Below are positions 8,286-17,517 of a stretch of DNA of 64,000 bases, one piece after another; position 1 is the stretch's first letter, and every line of letters begins with the position of its first letter. The DNA lies in contig NZ_JASNNW010000007.1 of NCBI RefSeq assembly GCF_030165005.1, forward strand, positions 186,001 to 250,000. Direction: 5' to 3'. The position numbers and the translations under genes are program-made. The notes beneath the pieces are model-generated. The model had not been told where the DNA came from. It did not search any database and saw nothing but the letters and a program-made list of their open reading frames with translations. The stretch comes from Blastococcus capsensis. GTDB taxonomy: Bacteria > Actinomycetota > Actinomycetes > Mycobacteriales > Geodermatophilaceae.

Positions 8286-8504
8286 TCAGCCGGCCTCGGC
8301 CACGACCCGCTCGAGCGCCGGCGACCGTCGCGGGCGCACGTCGAACCGCAGCACCGGCTGGGTCATCTCATCGGTGACCTCGTACGGCGGGCGCGGGGCC
8401 AGGCGGACCGGACGGGGCGGCAGCGTCGAGGGCGGCATGGTCTTGCCGCAGCCGACGCAGTAGCGGCCTCGCTGGTGCACGGCTCCGCAGTGCGCACAGG
8501 TCAT
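8286..8504 (-). CDS. Small zinc-ribbon protein
   Basis: The 72-residue product begins with CAHC and, 12 residues later, CVGC, a four-cysteine zinc ribbon (CxxC-x12-CxxC), followed by a basic, Pro-rich linker and a short amphipathic tail. ATG 8504 has AGGAG five bases upstream, which decides the start. The function is unknown; similar single-ribbon proteins often bind nucleic acid or other proteins. It is flanked by unrelated minus-strand genes. Confidence 0.65.
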   Translation of the reverse strand: MTCAHCGAVHQRGRYCVGCGKTMPPSTLPPRPVRLAPRPPYEVTDEMTQPVLRFDVRPRRSPALERVVAEAG

Positions 8505-8660
8505 GAGGACTCCTCGGGGATCGGTACCGACACGGACAGGGGGACCCTGGCAGCACCGACCGGCGATCGGCACCTCGTTTCGACGGGAGTGACGAGCCGT
8601 TACGCGACCGTCATGAACGACCACGTTCCGCATCAGGTCGCTGCCGCCGCGGCCGGCGGA

Positions 8661-9392
8661 TCAGCGGCCGGACCAGCGGGGCGGCCGCTTCTCCAGCCGG
8701 GCGGCGATGCCCTCCTTGCGGTCCTCGCTCAGGTAGGGGTTGGGGCCGACGTCCAGCCGCAGCCCCTGCCAGAGCGGCAGCTCCAGCGCCTTGATCGCGG
8801 TCTCCTTCATGCGGCGCACCGAGATGGGCGCGTTGGCCGCGATCCGGGCGGCGAGATCGAGCGCGATCGGCAGCACCTGATCCGGCTCGACCAGCCGGTT
8901 GACCAGCCCCCACCGCTGCGCCTCGGTCGCGTCGACCGGATCGCCGGTGAACAACAGCTCGAGCGCGATGCCGACCGGGATCCGCTTGGGCAGCACCACC
9001 GAGCCGAAGTTGGCGCCCATGCCGATCGCGGCCTCCGGCAGGGCGAAGCGGACTGCCGGCGAGGCGATCCGCAGGTCGCACGCCAGGGCCAGCTCGAAAC
9101 CACCGGCGACCGCCGGACCGTTGAGCGCGGCGATCACCGGCACCGGCGTCTCGGTGACCACCTCGAAGACCGCCCGGGCCGGCCGGTCCATCGGCGGGCG
9201 GAACCGCTCCCCCCGCTCGTCGGCGGCCCGGATCTCCTTGAGGTCGAAACCGGCGCAGAACGCCGGCCCCGTGCCGGTGAGCACCACCGCGCGGACGCCG
9301 TCCTCGACCACCCGCAGCAACTGCTCCACCAGATCGGCCTGCAGCTCGGTGGAGAGCGCGTTGCGCCGCTCGGGCCGGTCGAGGGTCAGCAC
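8661..9392 (-). CDS. Enoyl-CoA hydratase/isomerase family protein
   Basis: This crotonase-fold enzyme would act on CoA thioesters in beta-oxidation or a related path. The oxyanion-hole segments are visible: CAGFDLKEI near residue 46-54 and ALNGPAVAGGFELALACD near residues 88-105, then FALPEAAIGMGANFG. Residues after 200 (NPYLSEDRKEGIAARLEKRPP) form the usual C-terminal helices. The first standard start, GTG 9392, removes the usual beta-strand: upstream the frame continues as a normal N-terminus (GLLVEDREHVRV) back to a TGA without any start codon. An ATG in the neighbouring frame at about 9451 suggests a small frameshift near the beginning. Confidence 0.82.
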   Translation of the reverse strand: MLTLDRPERRNALSTELQADLVEQLLRVVEDGVRAVVLTGTGPAFCAGFDLKEIRAADERGERFRPPMDRPARAVFEVVTETPVPVIAALNGPAVAGGFELALACDLRIASPAVRFALPEAAIGMGANFGSVVLPKRIPVGIALELLFTGDPVDATEAQRWGLVNRLVEPDQVLPIALDLAARIAANAPISVRRMKETAIKALELPLWQGLRLDVGPNPYLSEDRKEGIAARLEKRPPRWSGR

Positions 9393-9723
9393 CCGGACGT
9401 GCTCCCGGTCCTCGACGAGGAGCCCGGAGTCGTGACGCTGCGGCTTCTCATGCCCGCACCCTCACCCGGACGGCGGCGGTACGGCAAGCCGGACCGGCCG
9501 CGGCCCGGGCTCCGGATCGGGACTTCGCTCCCGGGGGGAGCAGGGTCCCATCCAGCCGCGATCGTCGAGGGTCGTCCACCATCGGCAGGACCGCGGGGTG
9601 CCGGAACCGCCCACGGCGAACGGCCCTGTGATCCCGCGCAACGATCGACCGCACCCGTCACATCCGCCCCACCCGTCGGGGACCATGGGCGGACCAGTCC
9701 GTCCGACCCGGTAGACAGGTGAC
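9393..9723. other. Intergenic region between divergent genes
   Basis: This 331-base gap separates the divergent enoyl-CoA hydratase and giant helicase genes. The first about 60 bases on the minus strand still read as the N-terminus of the hydratase, in frame but without a start codon. The rest must hold the two promoters. An AGGTG stretch just before 9724 is a reasonable ribosome site for the helicase. I see no further gene, repeat or hairpin. Confidence 0.5.
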
Positions 9724-12700
9724 ATGGAGATCACTGCCGACATCGAGCTCGGTGATGTCGACGCGCCGTCGACGGCGGTCTCCATCGAGCTCACCGCCAC
9801 CCCGGTGCTCAGCTACGCCCTGGCGCACAACCGGTTGCCGGTCGTCTCCCGCCTCGCGCTGACCGCCGACCGGCCCCTGCGCGGGGCGACGGTCCGGCTG
9901 TCCGTGCGGGATGCGGAGGGATCGATCGCCCAGCCCGTCGAGCTGCTCGCCGACATCGACGCCGGCCGCACCACCGTGCTCACCGGCATCGGGCTGGTCA
10001 TGGACCCGGCGGCGATGCTGCACGTCGAGGAACAGCGCCCCGGCGTCGTCGACGTCGAGGTGGAGCTCGACGCCGAGCTGCTGGGCGAGGCCACCACGCC
10101 GGTGCAGGTGCTCGCCGCCAACCAGTGGCTGGCCACGCCGCTGCCGCTGGCGCTGGAGATGCTCGCCGCCCATGTGCTGCCCAACCACCCGGCGGTCACC
10201 GGTCTGGTGGCCGAGGCCGCCGAGCTGCTGGAGCAGCGGACCGGCAGCGGTGCGATGGTCGGCTACGCGGCCACCGCCGAGCGGGTCGACGAGGTGGTGC
10301 ACGCCCTCGCCGACGCCCTGCGCCGCCGCGGCGTCCGGCACTCCGAGCCCCCGGCCAGCTGGTCCGACCTCGGGCAGCAGGTGCGCTCGCCCGGCGACGT
10401 CCTCACCTGGCGGGTGGGCACCCCCCTGGACACCGTGGTGCTCCTCGCCGCCGCGTGCGAGCAGGCCGGCATCCGACCGCTGCTGTGGCTGGCCGAGGGG
10501 CACTCCTTCCTCGGCTACTGGCGGGAGGAGCGCAGCTCCGAGAGCGCCGCCACGACGGACGCCGCCCCGCTGGTGAACCTGGTCGACCTCGGGCTCATCG
10601 GCCTGGTCGAGACCACGCTGCTCACCGGTTCGGCCTCCGCCGACGAGGACCTGCACCGCGCCGCCTACGACGGCTGGCTGACCGGCGAGCTCGACCGTGT
10701 CCTCGGCGTCACCGACGTCCACCGCGCCCGGCGGGACGGCATCCTGCCGCTGCCGGCCCGCGCCCGGACGCCGGAGGGCCTGCTGCAGGTGGTCGAGTAC
10801 CGGCCGGCCGAGCACAGCGCGCCGGCCTTCCCCACCGGGACGACGCCGCAGCAGCCCGGCAGCCGCCCCGAGGCGCCGCCCCGGGTGCAGCAGTGGAAGA
10901 ACGCGCTGCTCGACCTGAGCCTGCGCAACCGGCTGATCAACTACACCGAGCGCGCCGGCCTGCCGCTCACGGTGCCCGGCACGGCGCTGCCGATCCTGGA
11001 CAACTTCATCCACGACGGCACCCCGGTGACGCTGCTGCCGGCGGACCAGCTGGCCGCCGTCCAGAAGGAGCGCGGCCTCACCGGGGCCGCGGAGCTTCCC
11101 GCCGAGCAGCTCACCGAGCTGCTGGTCGAGCGGCGCGAGGTGCACGCCGAGGTCACCTCCGGCGGCTACCTCCCCCGGCTGCGCAACCTCGCCTACCGCG
11201 CCAAAACGGTGCAGGAGGAGACCGGCGCGAACAACCTGTACCTGGCGCTGGGCTCGCTGGTGTGGGAGCTCGACGGGCGGCCGCTGCGCTCACCGCTGCT
11301 GCTGGTGCCCGTCGTCCTCGCGCCCGTGGGGCGCACCGGCTCCTACCGGCTGTCGCTGGACGAGTCGGGGTCGAGCACCCCCAACTACTGCCTGCTGGAG
11401 AAGCTGCGCCAGGTGCACGGGCTCGTCGTCCCGACGCTGACCGAGGCGGCCGAGACCACGCTGGAGCTCGACCGGGCACTGGAGGCCATGCGGGTCGCGC
11501 TGGTCGGGCACGGCCTGCCCTACCGGGTGGAGGCGACGGCGGACCTGGCGATCCTGCAGTTCGCCAAGTACCGGCTGTGGAAGGACCTCGACGAGCACTG
11601 GGCCGACCTCACCCAGAACCCGCTGGTGCACCACCTCGTGCACGAGCCGAACGAGCCGTTCCTCGACCCGGCCCGCGACTCGGCGGCCCACGTGGACCTC
11701 GACGACCTGGCCGCCCGGCTGCCCGCCGCGGCCGACGCCTCCCAGCTGCGGGCCGTCGCCGAGGCGAGCGCCGGGCGCACGTTCGTGCTCGAGGGCCCGC
11801 CCGGGACCGGCAAGTCGCAGACGATCACCAACCTGCTCACCCGGGCGGTCGCCGACGGCAAGCGGGTGCTGTTCGTCGCCGAGAAGCGGGCCGCCCTGGA
11901 CGTCGTGGCCCGGCGCCTGGATGCCGTCGGCATGGGCATGTTCGCCCTCGACCTGCACGACAAGGGCTCCCGCGCCTCGATGGTGCGCGCGCAGATCCGG
12001 GTGGCGCTGGAGCACGCCGTCGCCGTCGACGAGCAGGGCCTGGCCGCGGAGTCGGAGACGCTGCGCTCGGCCCGCCGACAGCTGGCCCGCTACGCCGACC
12101 GCCTGCACACCCAGAACGCCGCCGGGCTCTCGCTGTACACCGCGCGGACGGCGGAGCTGACCGCTGGGACCGACGTCGAGCCGCTGCCGGTGCCGCTGCC
12201 CTTCGTGGCCAATGCGCCGCCGGAGGTGCTGACCGCGGTGCGACGGGCGCTGGCCCTGCTGCCCGACATCGCCGACCTCACCCGCCCGTCGCCGCGGCAC
12301 CCGTGGGCGTTCGTCGACTCGCCCGAGGTCGACCTGCCGGCGGCCCGGGAGGCCGCCGCCGAGGTGGATGCCGCGGTGCGCGAGGTGGGGTCCGACCCCC
12401 AGCTCGGCGGCGTGCTGCGGCACGTCCGCACGGCGGAGGACCTCGACTCGCTGGTGCACCTGCTGTCCGGTCCCCCGGTGGGCCTCGACGTGCTGGACGA
12501 GACGTTCAGCGGCCGGTGGACGACGGCGACCGGCGCGGTCCTGGGCGAGGTGGCCGCGTTCGCCACCTTCCGGCATCCGGGGCTCGACGTCGCCTCCCCC
12601 GACGTGCTCGGCCTCCCGCTGGCCGAGGTCTACGTGGCCGCGCAGACGGCGGCCGCGTCGAGCTGGTGGGGGCGCCGTCGCCGGCTGACGGCCGTGCGCG

Positions 12701-15642
12701 ACCAGCTGGCCTCGTGCCTGCGGCCGGGCGCGAAGGTGAGGCCCAAGGACGTGCCCGCGCTGGTGGAGAACCTCTGGCGGGTGCAGACCGCGGTGCAGGC
12801 GGTCGCCGGCCGGGCCCGCGCCGTGCCGGGCCTGTCGGCACCGGAGGGCTGGAACCCGTTCACCGACCCCGGGCTGCTCGAGCGCGAGGTCGACTGGCTG
12901 CGCCGCGCCGGTGCCGCCGTCGACGGGTCCTCGGCCTTCCACGTGGCGCTGCGCAAGCTGATCGTCGCCGGGATGCCCACCGGGCCCGAGGCGGCTGCGG
13001 CAGTCGCCCGGCTGCGGGACGCCGTGACCACGCTGCTGCGGGTCTGCCGCAGCTCGTCGGACCAGCTGGCGACCTGGGCCGGGGACGACGGTCTGGTGCT
13101 GCGCTGGTCGATGACCCGGCCCGAGCGCGGCACCCTGACTCCGCCCGGGTCCGGCGGGAACGGCTCGGTGCTGATGTCGCTGCGTCGCTGGGTCTCCTTC
13201 CTCGACACCCTGGAGCCGCTGCGCTACGCGGGCCTGTTCGACGCACGGACGCTGCTGATCACCGGCGCGATCGCCGCCGACGACGCGGTGCGGGCGCTGG
13301 ACCGCGGGCTGGCCGTGGCGTCGGTGGCCGAGCGGCTGGACGCCACCGGGCTGGACGGCTTCGACCCCGAGGCCCACGAGGCGGCGATCACCCGGTTCAC
13401 CTCGGCGTCCCGGGCGGTCCGCGAGCACCTGACGGCGGCGCTACCGGCCGCGGTCCTGGGCGCCCGGCCCTTCGACCCGGCCATGGGCACCGGGCAGGTG
13501 GGCGCCCTGCAGCGCGAGCTGGCCAAGCAGCGGCGCGGCCTGGGTGTGCGGCAGCTGCTCGCCCGGTACGGCGAGCTGATCACCGCCGTGATGCCGTGCG
13601 TGCTCGTGTCGCCGGACTCGGTCGCCCGGTTCTTCCCGGCCGCGGCGAACCAGTTCGACCTCGTCGTCTTCGACGAGGCCTCGCAGATCCGGGTGGCCGA
13701 CGCCGTCGGCGCGCTGGGCCGGGCGAAGGCCGCGGTGGTCGTCGGCGACTCCAGGCAGATGCCTCCCACGTCCTTCCTCGAGCCGGCGACGTCGTCGTCG
13801 GACGACTCGGTGGAGGTCGTGGAGACGGCGGTCGAGGACGAGGAGTCGATCCTCAGCGAGTGCGTGCAGGCGCGGGTGCCCCGGCACTGGCTGTCGTGGC
13901 ACTACCGAAGCCAGGACGAGTCGCTCATCGCGTTCTCCAACGCCCAGTACTACGAGAACCGGCTGTCGTCGTTCCCCGCGCCCACGCACGGGCGGGCCTC
14001 CGCCGAGCCCGACGGCCGCGGGGTGTCGCTGGTGCGCGTGCCCGGCACGTTCCACCGCTCCGGCGCGGGCCGGCTGCTGCGCACGAACCCGATCGAGGCC
14101 AAGGCGATCGTGGCGGAGATCCGGCGGCGGTTCGACGCGGTGCCGCAGTGGGAGGGCATCGATGCGGTGCCCTCGATCGGCGTCGTCACCTTCAACGCCC
14201 AGCAACGCTCCTACATCGAGGCGCTGCTGCGCGACGCCGACGACGACCGGCTGGCCGCCGCGCTCGACCGCTCCGACGGCGAGGGGCTGTTCGTCAAGAA
14301 CCTGGAGAACGTGCAGGGCGATGAGCGCGACGTCGTCTTCTTCTCCACCGGCTTCTCCCCCACCGCCGACGGCACCCTGCCGCTGAACTTCGGCCCGCTG
14401 AACCGGCAGGGCGGCGAGCGGCGGCTCAACGTGGCTATCACGCGGGCCCGGCGCCAGGTCGTCGTCTTCTCGTCGTTCGACCCGGCGCAGCTGCGCGCCG
14501 AGGAGACCTCCTCGGTCGGGATCAAGCACCTGCGTGCCTATCTGGACATGGCCGAGCAGGGCACCGACGTGCTGCCGCGCTCTCCGCGCTCGGCCGCCGT
14601 CGTCGACCGGCACCGCGAGGAGATCGCCGCGGCGCTGCGCGAGCGCGGGCTGGTCGTGCGCACCGACGTCGGCCTCTCGGAGTTCCGGGTGGACCTGTCG
14701 GTCTCCCGGCCCGCCGACCCGGCGACCCCGGTGATGGCGGTGCTGCTGGACGGCCCGGCCTGGGCCCGCCGGGGCACCGTGGGCGACCGCGACGGCCTGC
14801 CGGTCGAGGTGCTGGGCGACATGCTCCGCTGGCCGGTGGTGCAGCGGGTGTGGCTGCCGACGTGGCTGGCCGACCCGTCCCCCGTCGTCGACCGGCTGGG
14901 AGCCGCGGTCGACGCGGCGCCGGCGTCGCCGGTGCCGGTGGCCGAGCCGCTCCAGCTGCCGACGGCGGCCGTCGAGTCGTTCAAGGGCGTCGCGGCGCTG
15001 CGCTCCTCGGTGACCTCCATGGCCGTGCCGGCGACGCCGGCCCGACCGGCCCCGAAGGCGGCCACCGCGAAGAAGGCGGCCGGTCCGGCGGCGCTGGAGG
15101 GCGAGACGCCGTTCGTGCCGTGGATCCCGAAGACCGCCGGGGAGAAGTCTGTGCTGGACGAGCTGCCGGCGTCCAAGGCCGCGCGGGCGGTGCGCCGGGT
15201 GATGACCGCCGGGGTGAAGGCCGAGGGGCCCGTCCACGTCGACCGGCTGGCGAAGCTGACCGTCGGCGCCTTCGGGCTCAACCGGGTGACCGAGGCGCGC
15301 AAGCAGCTGCTGCTGTCGCTGCTGCCGCCCTCCGCCGTCGACGGCGACCACCTCTGGCCCGAGGGCCTGGACCGCGCGAGGTGGACCGGCTTCCGCCGGC
15401 AGGTGTCGAGCACCGACCGGCCGATCGAGCACGTCGCGCGGGAGGAGATCGCCAACGCGATGGCGGCGCTGTGCCGGGCCGCGGCGGGGATGCAGCGCGA
15501 CGAGCTGCTGACCACGACCGCGGCGGTGTTCGGCTACAAGCGCCGGGCCCCCTCCGTCACCCCCGTGCTGGAGAAGGCGCTGGCGTTCGCGGTGGACTCC
15601 GGCCGGCTCACCGAGCAGGACGGCGGACTGCTGACCTGCTGA
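9724..15642 (+). CDS. DUF4011-helicase-Vsr-like-DUF3320 protein (Hhe-type defence protein)
   Basis: This 1972-residue protein has the domain order of the Hhe anti-phage protein. A conserved N-terminal strand region (LSYALAHNRLPVVSRL) and a DUF4011 segment (WKNALLDLSLRNRLINY, near residue 390) come first. A split superfamily I helicase follows: Walker A GPPGTGKS at about 691-698, motif II VVFDEASQIRV at about 1315, and RLNVAITRARRQVVVFSS near 1565. A Vsr/DUF559-like endonuclease domain at about 1640-1720 keeps EFRVDLSV and DRDGLPVEVLGDML, but the usual Glu before the DG motif is Leu (VLLDG). DUF3320 closes the protein from about 1797. It stands alone on its strand. The loss of the acidic residue may mean an altered or absent nuclease. 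Confidence 0.85.
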   Translation: MEITADIELGDVDAPSTAVSIELTATPVLSYALAHNRLPVVSRLALTADRPLRGATVRLSVRDAEGSIAQPVELLADIDAGRTTVLTGIGLVMDPAAMLHVEEQRPGVVDVEVELDAELLGEATTPVQVLAANQWLATPLPLALEMLAAHVLPNHPAVTGLVAEAAELLEQRTGSGAMVGYAATAERVDEVVHALADALRRRGVRHSEPPASWSDLGQQVRSPGDVLTWRVGTPLDTVVLLAAACEQAGIRPLLWLAEGHSFLGYWREERSSESAATTDAAPLVNLVDLGLIGLVETTLLTGSASADEDLHRAAYDGWLTGELDRVLGVTDVHRARRDGILPLPARARTPEGLLQVVEYRPAEHSAPAFPTGTTPQQPGSRPEAPPRVQQWKNALLDLSLRNRLINYTERAGLPLTVPGTALPILDNFIHDGTPVTLLPADQLAAVQKERGLTGAAELPAEQLTELLVERREVHAEVTSGGYLPRLRNLAYRAKTVQEETGANNLYLALGSLVWELDGRPLRSPLLLVPVVLAPVGRTGSYRLSLDESGSSTPNYCLLEKLRQVHGLVVPTLTEAAETTLELDRALEAMRVALVGHGLPYRVEATADLAILQFAKYRLWKDLDEHWADLTQNPLVHHLVHEPNEPFLDPARDSAAHVDLDDLAARLPAAADASQLRAVAEASAGRTFVLEGPPGTGKSQTITNLLTRAVADGKRVLFVAEKRAALDVVARRLDAVGMGMFALDLHDKGSRASMVRAQIRVALEHAVAVDEQGLAAESETLRSARRQLARYADRLHTQNAAGLSLYTARTAELTAGTDVEPLPVPLPFVANAPPEVLTAVRRALALLPDIADLTRPSPRHPWAFVDSPEVDLPAAREAAAEVDAAVREVGSDPQLGGVLRHVRTAEDLDSLVHLLSGPPVGLDVLDETFSGRWTTATGAVLGEVAAFATFRHPGLDVASPDVLGLPLAEVYVAAQTAAASSWWGRRRRLTAVRDQLASCLRPGAKVRPKDVPALVENLWRVQTAVQAVAGRARAVPGLSAPEGWNPFTDPGLLEREVDWLRRAGAAVDGSSAFHVALRKLIVAGMPTGPEAAAAVARLRDAVTTLLRVCRSSSDQLATWAGDDGLVLRWSMTRPERGTLTPPGSGGNGSVLMSLRRWVSFLDTLEPLRYAGLFDARTLLITGAIAADDAVRALDRGLAVASVAERLDATGLDGFDPEAHEAAITRFTSASRAVREHLTAALPAAVLGARPFDPAMGTGQVGALQRELAKQRRGLGVRQLLARYGELITAVMPCVLVSPDSVARFFPAAANQFDLVVFDEASQIRVADAVGALGRAKAAVVVGDSRQMPPTSFLEPATSSSDDSVEVVETAVEDEESILSECVQARVPRHWLSWHYRSQDESLIAFSNAQYYENRLSSFPAPTHGRASAEPDGRGVSLVRVPGTFHRSGAGRLLRTNPIEAKAIVAEIRRRFDAVPQWEGIDAVPSIGVVTFNAQQRSYIEALLRDADDDRLAAALDRSDGEGLFVKNLENVQGDERDVVFFSTGFSPTADGTLPLNFGPLNRQGGERRLNVAITRARRQVVVFSSFDPAQLRAEETSSVGIKHLRAYLDMAEQGTDVLPRSPRSAAVVDRHREEIAAALRERGLVVRTDVGLSEFRVDLSVSRPADPATPVMAVLLDGPAWARRGTVGDRDGLPVEVLGDMLRWPVVQRVWLPTWLADPSPVVDRLGAAVDAAPASPVPVAEPLQLPTAAVESFKGVAALRSSVTSMAVPATPARPAPKAATAKKAAGPAALEGETPFVPWIPKTAGEKSVLDELPASKAARAVRRVMTAGVKAEGPVHVDRLAKLTVGAFGLNRVTEARKQLLLSLLPPSAVDGDHLWPEGLDRARWTGFRRQVSSTDRPIEHVAREEIANAMAALCRAAAGMQRDELLTTTAAVFGYKRRAPSVTPVLEKALAFAVDSGRLTEQDGGLLTC

Positions 15643-15703
15643 CCGGCCCGTGCCCGCATGTGCCGTCACACGTGCGGAGGGAGCTGAACGGTCGGATGGC
15701 TGT

Positions 15704-16102
15704 TCACTCGGGCGGTGTCAGGAAGACGCAGGTGGGACCACTGGCCCGGACGAGTCGGCGGTCGAGGGTGAGCAGCGGGACATCCAGTTCCTCCGCGAGC
15801 GCGACGTATGCGGCGTCGTACGCGGTCACCGTCGGGTGCAATGCCCACACCCGCGCGGCGAGACTGGGAAAGCCGAAGGTCGTCACCCGGATCCCCGGCA
15901 ACACCTCGTGTGCGAGCGCTGCCACGTCACGGCTGACCGAGTCGGCGAGCACCGAGCGCCGCAGCACGTTCGAGACCTCGATCAGCATGTGCGCGGGAGC
16001 CGCCAACGGCTCGCTCCTCAGGTAGGCGCTCGCCCACTCACCGTCCGGTCCGTCGTCCACCAGCGCGGCGACCACTGCAGAAGAGTCGACCACGAGTGTC
16101 AC
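15704..16102 (-). CDS. vapC: Type II toxin, PIN-domain ribonuclease (VapC type)
   Basis: The 132-residue PIN domain would cleave RNA when freed from its antitoxin. The acidic residues of the active site are visible: VVDSSAVVAAL (Asp at residue 6), LIEVSNVLRR (Glu), TAYDAAYVALAEEL (Asp) and LLTLDRRL (Asp). GTG 16102 overlaps the stop of the antitoxin gene as GTGA, so the two are translationally coupled and this start is preferred to upstream ones. The domain length is normal for VapC proteins. Confidence 0.85.
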   Translation of the reverse strand: MTLVVDSSAVVAALVDDGPDGEWASAYLRSEPLAAPAHMLIEVSNVLRRSVLADSVSRDVAALAHEVLPGIRVTTFGFPSLAARVWALHPTVTAYDAAYVALAEELDVPLLTLDRRLVRASGPTCVFLTPPE

Positions 16103-16335
16103 GCGCGGTCGGCATCCCTGGCAGCCAGGATCTCTGCGGCCGGAAGTCGGCTGCCGGTCGCCCGCACGCGCGCTCGGACCCGATCCCACAGCTGCGCAGG
16201 ATCCGGTTCCCCGGCCAGCCCCACCAACTGGGCCCGCACGTACTCCTGCAGGGACATCCCGGCGCGCGCCGCCCGAGCAGCCAGCTCGTCCCGGGTCTCG
16301 TCCGGGACGTCGCGGATGGTCATCGAGACGGTCAT
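16099..16335 (-). CDS. vapB: Type II antitoxin, FitA/ribbon-helix-helix type
   Basis: The 78-residue protein opens with a ribbon strand (MTVSMTIRDVPDETRDELA) and the helix MSLQEYVRAQL, the pattern of FitA-like plasmid-stability antitoxins that pair with PIN toxins. The C-terminal half (about residues 45-78) would wrap the toxin. It is the first gene of the pair and, with the toxin, should repress its own promoter; a short inverted repeat lies just upstream of the start. Confidence 0.82.
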   Translation of the reverse strand: MTVSMTIRDVPDETRDELAARAARAGMSLQEYVRAQLVGLAGEPDPAQLWDRVRARVRATGSRLPAAEILAARDADRA

Positions 16336-16342
16336 GCCATGC

Positions 16343-16355
16343 ACACTAGCAGTGT
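16343..16355 (-). promoter_or_regulatory. Possible operator of the VapBC-type pair
   Basis: ACACT-AGC-AGTGT forms a perfect 5-bp inverted repeat that begins eight bases before the antitoxin ATG. Ribbon-helix-helix antitoxins bind such sites. The arms are short, so the call rests on position. Confidence 0.4.
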
Positions 16356-16511
16356 CACATGCATTCCGCTGCTGCACGGCACTCATGGGGACGTCTGACA
16401 CCGCGGCGAGCAGACCGGCGTGCTGCTCAGGATCTGACCCCTGCGGGGGGTGCAGTTCGGCACCGGACCGGCCGTTCCCTCCTGCGAGGACATCCGAACG
16501 GGGAGGGAACG

Positions 16512-16847
16512 GTGCGCATCACCTGCCGGGCCACGGTGCCCGCCACCGAGAGCCAGATCGTCAGCCAGGTCCAGGAGGTCCTGGACCGACGCGGTTCCAT
16601 GGCGCACGCCCCCGTCAGCCTGGCGGTGACCGACTCGGTCGCCCTCGGCATCGCCGGCTTCTTCGTCAGCCGCACCGACTCCGGGCAGGTGCTGGAGCGC
16701 TTCTTCCGGGGTGGCGACGTCACCAGCGCCGCACTGCTCGAGGCGGTGGCGTTCGAGCAGGGCTACGCCTCGGCCGAGCAGCACGCCGCGCTGCACTGCC
16801 TCGCGGGCTGGGTGCGCGCCCGCGTGCACGAGCGCGGCGCCGCCTGA
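16512..16847 (+). CDS. Hypothetical protein
   Basis: The 111-residue product starts at a GTG preceded by GGGAGGGAAC and has actinobacterial codon use. It opens with a strand-like segment (VRITCRATVPATESQIV), then helices, and has DSVALGIAGFFVSR near the middle and EQHAALHCLAGWVRARVHE at the end. I do not recognise a family and see no membrane segment or signal peptide. It lies between a divergent toxin-antitoxin pair and the ruined DUF3048 gene. Confidence 0.55.
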   Translation: MRITCRATVPATESQIVSQVQEVLDRRGSMAHAPVSLAVTDSVALGIAGFFVSRTDSGQVLERFFRGGDVTSAALLEAVAFEQGYASAEQHAALHCLAGWVRARVHERGAA

Positions 16848-16873
16848 CCACGGCCGTGCTACCTCCCTCGGTC

Positions 16874-17343
16874 TCAGCGGAGCGTGACCGAACCCGTCCG
16901 GTTGGGCACCAGCTCGACCCACGTGTTGCCGGCGGCCAGCGTCACCGGGCTGCCGTCGGCAGCGGTGAGCAGCACCGGCTCGGTGGCCGACGCCTTCGAC
17001 GGCGGCTGATGCCCCCCTCGACGACCTGTTCCCACACCAGGTCGGCGACGCTCAGGCCGGTCTGCGGCCGGGCGGCGAGGGAGTTCTCGATCTTCACCGC
17101 GAGCGCGGGCCGGGTGATGTCGGCGCCGGCGCTGTCCACGCCGGTCAGCGGCCAGAGCACCGGTGGTGGCGGGGGCGGTGGCGGTGGCGGGGGCGCGGAG
17201 GTGGTCGTCGACGGCGCGGCCGCGGGCGCGGTGGCTCCGGCTGCGCACCCGGCCAGCACCACGACGAGGAGGAGTGCGCCGACCAGGCGGCCGGCGCGGG
17301 AACCAGCGGTGCGCCGGGGTGCCGGCTGGGCGAGAAGGGTCAC
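16874..17343 (-). pseudogene. Collapsed DUF3048 (YerB-like) lipoprotein gene
   Basis: An intact family member has about 330 residues. Here only the two ends are left. The GTG at 17343 starts a signal peptide with lipobox (VVVLAGC), a Pro-rich linker and the first part of the DUF3048 domain (PLTGVDSAGADITRPALAVK, then QTGLSVADLVWEQVVEGG). At about 17005 the frame breaks, and in another frame the last 35 residues of the family appear (LLTAADGSPVTLAAGNTWVE, then LVPNRTGSVTLR). About 190-200 residues have been deleted and the join is out of frame, so this is a dead gene. Confidence 0.85.
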
Positions 17344-17517
17344 GTGCGCGCTCCCAGGTCGACGGCCGGTGGCCGCCGGGCGGGGCCGGCCGTCGACGCT
17401 AGGGCGCTGCCGGGCCCGAGCCGTCCCGCCGCACCGGCCGGGCAACGCTTCGAGCTGTGGCCGTCACCCGAACCCGGCGGGCGGGGCACGTGCTCTCGTG
17501 GGAGGAGCGCGCCAGCC

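Noticed and set aside
11290-13428. Long minus-strand frame opposite the helicase
   Set aside because: No motif, extreme composition and antisense to a conserved gene.
10125-14324. A 1399-residue plus-strand frame inside the giant helicase gene
   Set aside because: It is a shadow frame caused by GC bias; the text is Arg/Ala/Pro-rich and lacks motifs, while the other frame has a full domain series.
17160-17200. GGTGGC-rich tract that looked like a repeat element
   Set aside because: It encodes the Pro-rich linker of the dead DUF3048 lipoprotein and has no further copies in the window.
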